NCBI GenBank assembly: GCA_012728155.1
Contig: JAAYFR010000125.1
Location: 1 to 13,833 of the forward strand
Length of the DNA stretch: 13,833 nucleotides
From: Bacteroidales bacterium
Lineage (GTDB): Bacteria; Bacteroidota; Bacteroidia; Bacteroidales; Dysgonomonadaceae
Direction of reading: 5' to 3'
The notes under the pieces are model-generated. The model saw only the letters and a list, made by a program, of their open reading frames with translations, was not told the DNA's origin and did not search any database. How positions within the stretch are numbered: the first letter of the stretch is position 1; every line of letters starts with the position of its first letter. Shown piece after piece: positions 10,201 to 13,833 of the stretch. Position numbers and translations under genes: made by a program.

Positions 10201-10501
10201 CACTCAATGCCTTGATTTGAGGGGATACCCCCGGCCATTCACCCCCGAACTGTCCATGGAACAGCTGGATACCCGAGATGCCGGCCGCGGCAATGGCCTC
10301 CAGATCTGCCGTTATACCCTCTTTCGACACATTACCTCCAATAAAGTGGAACCATGTCTCGGGATAATGTACTTTACCGGGTTTTCTGAATATCTCTTTG
10401 TCCGGATTGCTGTTTCTATCCCTTTGAGAATGTGAGACGGAGCAATCCAGGAGAAGAGAAGCACTCGCCAATAGAAGTAGGATTGACAATAAATTTTTCA
10501 T
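7265..10501 (-). CDS. GH106 alpha-L-rhamnosidase
   Basis: A predicted exported alpha-L-rhamnosidase of family GH106, 1078 aa, similar in size to the characterised rhamnogalacturonan-II enzyme BT0986. The N-terminus is hydrophobic (4-19) and ends LLLDC (Cys20). This could be a lipobox, but Asp before the Cys is unusual, so lipidation is uncertain. The GH106 start of the barrel is clear: ETWFHFIGGNVSKEGI (48-63), GISGIQLFHGQFGG (74-87) and FTMQNCPGWSYAGGPWI (121-137). Candidate catalytic glutamates are Glu449 (LIDSWECRT) and Glu587 (AAEAFTSF). Their spacing is close to that of the reported BT0986 pair. The last 170 residues form a beta-sandwich like a GH2 sugar-binding domain (VTLNGKEVATKW at 994-1005). 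The gene starts 20 nt after the GH99-like stop and ends 6 nt before the GH78 start, within one operon. Confidence 0.95.
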   Translation of the reverse strand: MKNLLSILLLLASASLLLDCSVSHSQRDRNSNPDKEIFRKPGKVHYPETWFHFIGGNVSKEGITADLEAIAAAGISGIQLFHGQFGGEWPGVSPQIKALSESWDDLIVWTAEECKRLDLKFTMQNCPGWSYAGGPWIEPENSMRHLVRSRTDIEGGQMVNIQLEMPQPSKEDWRNYQDLFVIAFPTPEGDTGARLIPDQVQSNRTDLPWQECLVEQKKLILPPSLSEPTTIDLQFDEETTIRTVEFPAVNSFSHAWCYSPDITVTIYAERDGGMRQVARLEMPSGSWQDDKPISIACEEATAKSYRVEISNLHDMAISYINFYSASRQQNWESEAAWTLRRIVREDYPKQSPSTWVDPSAIMDVTDKMNPSGELTWDAPQGRWTLLRIGHVNTGMKNGPAPPEATGWEANKLDPAGARANFNGYIGRLLADNSSLKNGLLNGILIDSWECRTQTWTAGLEKTFRERWKYSLFSMFPAIFGYVVDDPETTARFLRDWRVTLNDLVVKNFFGEMGSIARDNGLKISFETASGDIFPGDILEYYKYADTPMCEFWHPKMDSYVGSIEFKPVKPCVSASRLYGKGRVAAEAFTSFDLSWNEHPGFLKDRADEHLARGVTHMIFHTYTHNPRTDFLPPGSSFGSGIGTPFLRLQTWWEHMPHFTDYLARCNYMLENGNPVSDVLMYLGDEQNHKPQQSLEFPEGYAYDYCNPDLLLNRLSVKNGQLVTPEGIAYRVLWLYDCKRMLPETLEKILSFVRQGVTVVGEPPTGIATLSGGKTKETRFQKAVKALWGDGSQNVRNVGKGTVYSGQIEEVLFSEKIQPDIDVKYSDVRWLHRKTDESDFYFLSTPVEKEYKGTVSFRAKGNAEVWDPLTGETTGVVAKMTEEGYTQVELDLPAGTSCFVVFNENTIPTEDSLKTTEKMEIQNRWELTFPAGWGIDPSPIKIDGLMAWKDIPSLSTEGKAFSGKAVYHTTFNMDGIADNTRYSLDLGEVEMIAKVTLNGKEVATKWSYPYSMDITPYLQPGENKLDVTVTSTWFNRLAYDAGLPEQERKTWTINGPKEGSPLKDYGLLGPVEIIIKTDQ

Positions 10502-10521
10502 AGCGATCTTTTATGAATTGA

Positions 10522-11766
10522 TCAATACCGGTCATATTTTTTGTCGATGAAAACATCTTTCACCGCTTCTAAGTAATCAAAACCATGTAGCATATCCGGT
10601 AATAGGTAGCTACCTTCTACCCATTCGTTCCAGGCATTGATTGTGATCAGTTTTGTCTGTCCGGGATGTTGGTCGGCATATTCTTTTGCTTTTGCAAGCA
10701 AGGTGGCAAAACTTTGGGGTGTATTATGGTGATGTACTGTATCTTTTATCCCTTTTGCCGGAAATCGAGGCGTGTCGTCCCATCCGATTGAGACACATGG
10801 GAAGACGGGGACATCCAGAATTTGGTCCATCTGCTCCCTTATCTTGATTGAATTGGCCCCGTACACCAGGTAATCTTCATTCATCCCTCCCATATTATAC
10901 ATGGCGATGCTATTAAATCCCATTGTCTCTACACTTTTTTTAAATTCTTGGGCCCTCTCTGCCGACATAAGCGATCCTCCACCCTGATTCCACTGGATAT
11001 GAAGCCCGGGAAACCCGGCTTTTTTCACCTCCTCCCTGAAATAATCGAGCGCTTTCCGTGTCTCTTCCAGACTGCCACCGAAACTTTCTTTCAATTTGTC
11101 GATGCTGAAAATGGAGAAGACAGGCTCACCATTAATCTTAAAGTAGTTGGGTTGCTTAAAATATTGATTGATCACCCTCTCTACGATGATCTTATAATTT
11201 TTCCAATCGACCTTGGCATCCCATAAGATGGAGCCGTCGTCACCATAACGGTGATAATTCCAATAGTTGTGTTTTACATCATGGTTGGCCCACATGATGT
11301 AGAACTGCATTTTGTTATTGTTCCGGGCTTTCAGAAACCCATCATTCAAGGCGCTCTCCAGATAGGGTCCCTCCTCATACCAATACCAGTCATACACAAA
11401 CAGATTCACACCATGATCAACGGCCACATCTATCCAGCGTTCAACTACCTTCGGATCGTTATCCAACTCATATCCCCACAACGGTTGTCGTGGTTGATAA
11501 TGGCCTTCATACCTGGGATTTCCCTTTTTTATCACTTCCCATTCACCGATCCCTTCCGACCATAACTTCTTCCTTGCCAATGGATCGTCGTGACACGATG
11601 GCCAGATGTATGCCGCCACGTAATAGTCATCTTTCACTCCCTTTTCTACTACCTGTGATTGTGTTTCGAAGATATTTCCCCAAATAAAACCGATCACCAT
11701 CAGTAATCCAATACGAATTTCAATTTTCCTCATAAGATTAAAATTATTGATTTTCAAATGTTTCAT
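10522..11766 (-). CDS. GH99-like / WbsX-type putative glycoside hydrolase
   Basis: An exported protein of about 414 aa related to the GH99-like/WbsX group, whose classified relatives (GH99) are endo-alpha-mannosidases and mannanases. A signal peptide is visible (about 12-37, MRKIEIRIGLLMVIGFIWG, then ETQSQ). The barrel opens with YYVAAYIWPSCHDD and VNLFVYDWYWYEEGPYLE. Near the C-terminus, NAWNEWVEGSYLLPD followed by GFDYLEAVKDVF is the family signature. The motif NEWVEG gives Glu381 and Glu384, which align with the catalytic pair in the GH99 motif NEWHEG. The ATG at 11766 was chosen because GAG sits 6 nt upstream and the signal peptide is intact. Other in-frame starts are 11733, 11787 (ATG) and 11793 (GTG). 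It is the first gene of the four-gene run, 20 nt before GH106. Mannose in this substrate is not established, so the specificity is open. Confidence 0.85.
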   Translation of the reverse strand: MKHLKINNFNLMRKIEIRIGLLMVIGFIWGNIFETQSQVVEKGVKDDYYVAAYIWPSCHDDPLARKKLWSEGIGEWEVIKKGNPRYEGHYQPRQPLWGYELDNDPKVVERWIDVAVDHGVNLFVYDWYWYEEGPYLESALNDGFLKARNNNKMQFYIMWANHDVKHNYWNYHRYGDDGSILWDAKVDWKNYKIIVERVINQYFKQPNYFKINGEPVFSIFSIDKLKESFGGSLEETRKALDYFREEVKKAGFPGLHIQWNQGGGSLMSAERAQEFKKSVETMGFNSIAMYNMGGMNEDYLVYGANSIKIREQMDQILDVPVFPCVSIGWDDTPRFPAKGIKDTVHHHNTPQSFATLLAKAKEYADQHPGQTKLITINAWNEWVEGSYLLPDMLHGFDYLEAVKDVFIDKKYDRY

Positions 11767-11852
11767 ATGCAACTCGCTTTTAATCATCTTCACTGAAGTT
11801 AGTTGTTTTCTACGCTCAACATAGTAAAAACAAGTTTTTCATCTGTATTCGC

Positions 11853-11867
11853 TTAACGAAAACGTTC
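11853..11867. promoter_or_regulatory. Candidate operator, copy B of the repeated 15-bp motif
   Basis: TTAACGAAAACGTTC is identical to the copy at 4485-4499 and contains AACG-AAAA-CGTT. It lies 86 bp upstream of the chosen start codon of the GH99-like gene. This places it in the likely control region of the four-gene run. The flanks differ between the copies, apart from a short A-rich side, so the 15 bp is the conserved core. Confidence 0.5.
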
Positions 11868-11872
11868 TTGTG

Positions 11873-11887
11873 TGATAACAATTATCA
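11873..11887. repeat. Perfect inverted repeat next to operator copy B
   Basis: TGATAA-CAA-TTATCA is a perfect 6-bp inverted repeat with a 3-bp spacer. It sits 5 bp from motif copy B, on the upstream side for the minus-strand genes. Such a site could bind a dimeric regulator. It has no counterpart at copy A, and A/T-rich palindromes arise readily by chance. Confidence 0.35.
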
Positions 11888-12059
11888 TGCTCGTTTCATA
11901 ATTAATGGAATTATATATATACCTATTTATCCTCATTATCTTGGACATGCTAATCTATTCGTTTACGCCCCGAACTCTCTAAGTTGTAAAGTGTTTCAAA
12001 GACCACCGGTTCTGCAGGAGCTCCATAACAAGTGAAATATAATTGATTGAACAATTAAG

Positions 12060-13475
12060 CTACAACAGGTCGATGACCATAACCCAATCTTCTTGTCCGG
12101 CTTTTGGAGGCTTTAAGTCAATGACTCCATTGCTGTACCTCCTGGAGATTTTTTTATATTTACCGGTTACCGGGTTAAACCATGATATTCTCTTTTTTCC
12201 TTCTCCCAGTCTGTCTAAATCGACTTTTATTTCTCTGGGTTGTGGCAGATAAATCATGGCATAGGTTCCTTTCCGATTGCGTGTAGCAACAATCCTGTCG
12301 GTATAATCATTTCCGGGGTTTGATACTACCAGATTGTTGTCTTCGATTCGATCGAAATCGGGTCGGGAGAGCATCAGTGCTTTCAGGTGGTGGATATGGT
12401 TTGCCGCTTCGGCAGTGAGTGCTTTCTGCCACCCGATAATGGTATCGCCCACCCAGATGGGTGGATTTCTGGCTGTATCAAGAAACTGCCATACTTGATG
12501 GTGCCCGTACACCGCTCCGCAACCTCCTGCGAATACCCCCCTGTATATGCGTGCCCTCACATCGTAATCGTTAAAGTAGCCCCGTTCCGCGCGTGTCCAT
12601 TTATGGTCCCACGGGTTCACCGGATGGTCCTCGTAGCACGGTTCCAAATCCATGACCGGTCGCTTGGGGTTTTTCTTCAGGTCATTCGCTATAATTTCCC
12701 ATGGCTTTGCGTGGCGACTGCCGTGTCCGCTTTGTAAAGCATGCATATCGAGCCACTCCTCATCATTCAGATAGGTGGATGTTTCAGGCCAACTTGGATG
12801 ATAGGTGATAAAGGCATCTTTTCCACAGACATCTTCAATAGCATGTGCCATGGCTCTCCATATGGGGCGGTCATCGATATGCTTCCCTTCTTTTTCGTAT
12901 ACGGGAGGTCTGTCTCCACCCAAAATCCAGATAATATGGTCATTGTTTTTGTATCGTTCTGCTAATTTTCTAGTGTATCTATATGCCTTTTCTTCATTGG
13001 AGAAAAGTACAGGACCTGCTCCTAATTGAGCCACATTGCTTCCCCACGTGGGTAACAGCGCCATATAGAGGTTTCTTTTTTTTGCCTCCGATAGTGCAAA
13101 ATCAATATGATCCCAGTAGTCATATTCATCGGGATGGTTCGGGTCGTTTCCCTTTGTCACGTCCCATTCCAGTGCTTCGAGGTCTCGGAACGGTATATCG
13201 CCATAGTAGTTTGGTTGTTTAATCCCGTTATGTTCGGCTAACACAACCGCCATGATGACATTGAATCCTTGCTTTTTCCGGGTTTTCAGATAATGGGTTA
13301 TCTCTTCACGGCTCAATCTGTGAAACAGCTCCCACGCCGTGTCACCCAGCCAGAAAAAAGGTTTGTCATCTTCTTTCGTGATCAGGTATCTACCTGTTTT
13401 GTCCACGCCTATTTGCGCGTGCAACATTACTGCGGAGCAAACGCAAGCTATGATCCAACCGATTTTTTTTCTCAT
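12060..13475 (-). CDS. GH140/DUF4038-type glycoside hydrolase, putative apiosidase
   Basis: A 471-aa exported enzyme of the DUF4038 group, which includes the GH140 apiosidase BT1012 that acts on rhamnogalacturonan-II. The signal peptide is 1-20 (MRKKIGWIIACVCSAVMLHA, cleavage before Gln21) and has no lipobox-like Cys at its end, so the product is likely periplasmic or secreted. The barrel begins with GRYLITKEDDKPFFWLGDTAWELFHRL-type sequence (28-54), the family hallmark. Candidate catalytic residues are Asp188 (WILGGDRPP) and Glu278 (MDLEPCYED), close in position to the pair reported for BT1012. YGHHQVWQF (323-331) is also typical. A small C-terminal beta domain (about 385-471, SWFNPVTGKY) matches the putative collagen-binding-like module. 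The gene is upstream of the four-gene run but separated by 293 bp. Family members are common and not all are apiosidases, so the substrate is an inference. Confidence 0.88.
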   Translation of the reverse strand: MRKKIGWIIACVCSAVMLHAQIGVDKTGRYLITKEDDKPFFWLGDTAWELFHRLSREEITHYLKTRKKQGFNVIMAVVLAEHNGIKQPNYYGDIPFRDLEALEWDVTKGNDPNHPDEYDYWDHIDFALSEAKKRNLYMALLPTWGSNVAQLGAGPVLFSNEEKAYRYTRKLAERYKNNDHIIWILGGDRPPVYEKEGKHIDDRPIWRAMAHAIEDVCGKDAFITYHPSWPETSTYLNDEEWLDMHALQSGHGSRHAKPWEIIANDLKKNPKRPVMDLEPCYEDHPVNPWDHKWTRAERGYFNDYDVRARIYRGVFAGGCGAVYGHHQVWQFLDTARNPPIWVGDTIIGWQKALTAEAANHIHHLKALMLSRPDFDRIEDNNLVVSNPGNDYTDRIVATRNRKGTYAMIYLPQPREIKVDLDRLGEGKKRISWFNPVTGKYKKISRRYSNGVIDLKPPKAGQEDWVMVIDLL

Positions 13476-13529
13476 TGTCTTTGAATGAAATCACTGTTGT
13501 TCGATAAAAACTTTTTAAAAGAAGTATGT

Positions 13530-13549
13530 GGGCAAATTTGAGTTTGCCC
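13530..13549. repeat. Hairpin GGGCAAA-TTTGAG-TTTGCCC
   Basis: A perfect 7-bp inverted repeat with a 6-nt loop. No immediate T-run follows on either strand, so a standard intrinsic terminator is not supported. Its right arm carries the -33 box of the plus-strand promoter that leads into the transposase remnant, so it may be part of the IS end. It also lies in the presumed leader of the GH140 gene. Confidence 0.5.
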
Positions 13550-13573
13550 GTCGTACTAATAATTGTAGCTTTG
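13543..13573 (+). promoter_or_regulatory. Bacteroidetes-type promoter facing the transposase remnant
   Basis: TTTG at 13543-13546 and TAGCTTTG at 13566-13573 are separated by 19 nt, matching the Bacteroides primary sigma consensus (TTTG, 19-21 nt, TAnnTTTG). Transcription would begin near 13580, about 20 nt before the ATG of the remnant at 13599. It now points toward the 3' end of the minus-strand gene at the right edge. Confidence 0.55.
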
Positions 13574-13598
13574 TATTGATGACAATCAAAAGACTACC

Positions 13599-13689
13599 AT
13601 GAACAAAAGTACACATTTTTTCGGACAATCGGTTTTTACCATAGCTTATCTCTATGATTGATACAAGAATAATTGCCCGGAACAGCAAT
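13599..13689 (+). pseudogene. 5' remnant of an IS4-like (DUF4372-type) transposase gene
   Basis: An ATG opens MNKSTHFFGQSVF and then runs into a stop at 13659-13661. In the +1 frame, from 13645, the sequence continues LISMIDTRIIARNSN. The two parts together resemble the N-terminus of Bacteroidetes transposases of the IS4/DUF4372 kind, as I recall it (M-N-K-S-T-x-F-x-G-Q-x-V-F, then Q-L-I-S-x-I-D). A one-base frameshift near 13640 explains the break. Only about 30 residues remain. The rest of the element is absent from the window, since the minus-strand gene's stop follows at 13699. The family call rests on memory of the motif, not on a search. Confidence 0.5.
13604..13611 (-). promoter_or_regulatory. 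Possible -7 element for the GH140-type gene
   Basis: On the minus strand this reads TACTTTTG, a match to TAnnTTTG. It would give a leader of about 120 nt containing the 13530-13549 hairpin. No good TTTG box stands at -33. If real, it lies inside the transposase remnant, meaning an IS insertion supplied or replaced the gene's promoter. Confidence 0.25.
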
Positions 13690-13698
13690 TGGTTCATC

Positions 13699-13833
13699 TT
13701 ATTTTTTAGTTATAGAACCAAGCGCTTTTATGATGTCAAAATCTACTTGGTCATCCCCAAATCCATAATGCACAAATCCCCTTTGCCCAGTATATACTTT
13801 TGCCGCATAATTTGAAACCTTTATCGGATCATA
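13699..13833 (-). CDS. C-terminal fragment of an unrecognised protein (runs off right edge)
   Basis: An open frame enters from the right edge and ends with TAA at 13699-13701, giving 44 residues. It begins YDPIKVSNYAAKVYTGQ, has RGFVHYGFGDDQVD in the middle and ends ALGSITKK. The composition is that of an ordinary soluble protein, with no membrane segment. I do not recognise the family. The context allows another carbohydrate-active or hydrolase gene of the same cluster, but nothing visible proves it. It is upstream of the GH140 gene on the same strand, with a 223-bp gap that contains the transposase remnant. The absence of any other stop across the fragment, and the natural-looking end, support a real gene. 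Confidence 0.55.
   Translation of the reverse strand, partial: YDPIKVSNYAAKVYTGQRGFVHYGFGDDQVDFDIIKALGSITKK

Larger units (their letters stand above)
11767..12059. other. Intergenic region upstream of the four-gene glycosidase run
   Basis: These 293 bp separate the GH140-type gene from the GH99-like gene, both on the minus strand. I see no credible ORF. The region holds the 15-bp motif copy B (11853-11867), a perfect inverted repeat (11873-11887) and an A/T-rich hairpin (12040-12057, TAATTG/CAATTA) just after the GH140 stop that could weakly slow transcription. No clear TTTG...TAnnTTTG promoter is found on the minus strand, which fits a promoter needing an activator such as the HTCS. That reading is an inference. 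Confidence 0.6.

Noticed and set aside
12040..12057. TAATTG-ATTGAA-CAATTA hairpin as the GH140 terminator
   Set aside because: The position right after the stop is right, but the stem is short and A/T-rich and no T-run follows on the minus strand. It is mentioned only within the intergenic entry.
13515..13697. Minus-strand frame of 60 codons between the GH140 gene and the right-edge gene
   Set aside because: It is antisense to the transposase remnant, has low-complexity hydrophobic content without a clear signal peptide pattern, and is better explained as a shadow.
1..13833. CRISPR arrays, tRNA or rRNA genes, diversity-generating or defence systems
   Set aside because: No regularly spaced direct repeats, cloverleaf genes, reverse transcriptase or defence-protein motifs were seen. 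The window is filled by the regulator and glycosidase genes.

Overview
The window looks like part of a Bacteroidota (probably Bacteroidales) genome, in a region for degrading a rhamnose-rich plant glycan. The reasons are a hybrid two-component system (HTCS) with fused AraC output, a dense run of exported glycoside hydrolases, lipoprotein signal peptides, weak Shine-Dalgarno signals and a promoter of the Bacteroidetes type (TTTG, 19 nt, TAnnTTTG). It resembles a polysaccharide utilization locus (PUL), but no SusC/SusD pair lies inside the window.

Layout. Positions 1-1671 (+) hold the C-terminal 556 residues of an HTCS regulator: kinase, receiver and AraC DNA-binding domain. Its sensor half is off the left edge. 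Convergent to it is a minus-strand cluster. Read in transcription order it comprises a GH140/DUF4038-type putative apiosidase (12060-13475), a 293-bp intergenic region, then a tight run of four genes: a GH99-like/WbsX-type protein (10522-11766), a GH106 alpha-L-rhamnosidase (7265-10501), a GH78 alpha-L-rhamnosidase (4577-7258) and a second, divergent GH78 (1752-4472). The first three of the four are separated by 20 and 6 nt. The last is separated by 104 nt and may have its own promoter. All five enzymes carry an export signal; both GH78 proteins are clear lipoproteins.

A 15-bp sequence, TTAACGAAAACGTTC, occurs identically upstream of the four-gene run (11853-11867) and just upstream of the last GH78 gene (4485-4499). 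It is the best candidate for a shared operator that the gene calls do not explain. A separate perfect inverted repeat (TGATAA-CAA-TTATCA) lies beside the first copy.

At the right edge, the gap upstream of the GH140 gene holds what looks like the 5' end of a decayed IS transposase on the plus strand, with a good Bacteroidetes promoter and a hairpin. Beyond it is the C-terminal end of an unrecognised minus-strand gene that runs off the window.

Together the enzymes suggest removal of L-rhamnose in several linkages, perhaps with apiose, as in rhamnogalacturonan-II side chains or a related pectin or glycoside. The substrate is an inference from family membership. The GH99-like protein is the member whose role is least defined.
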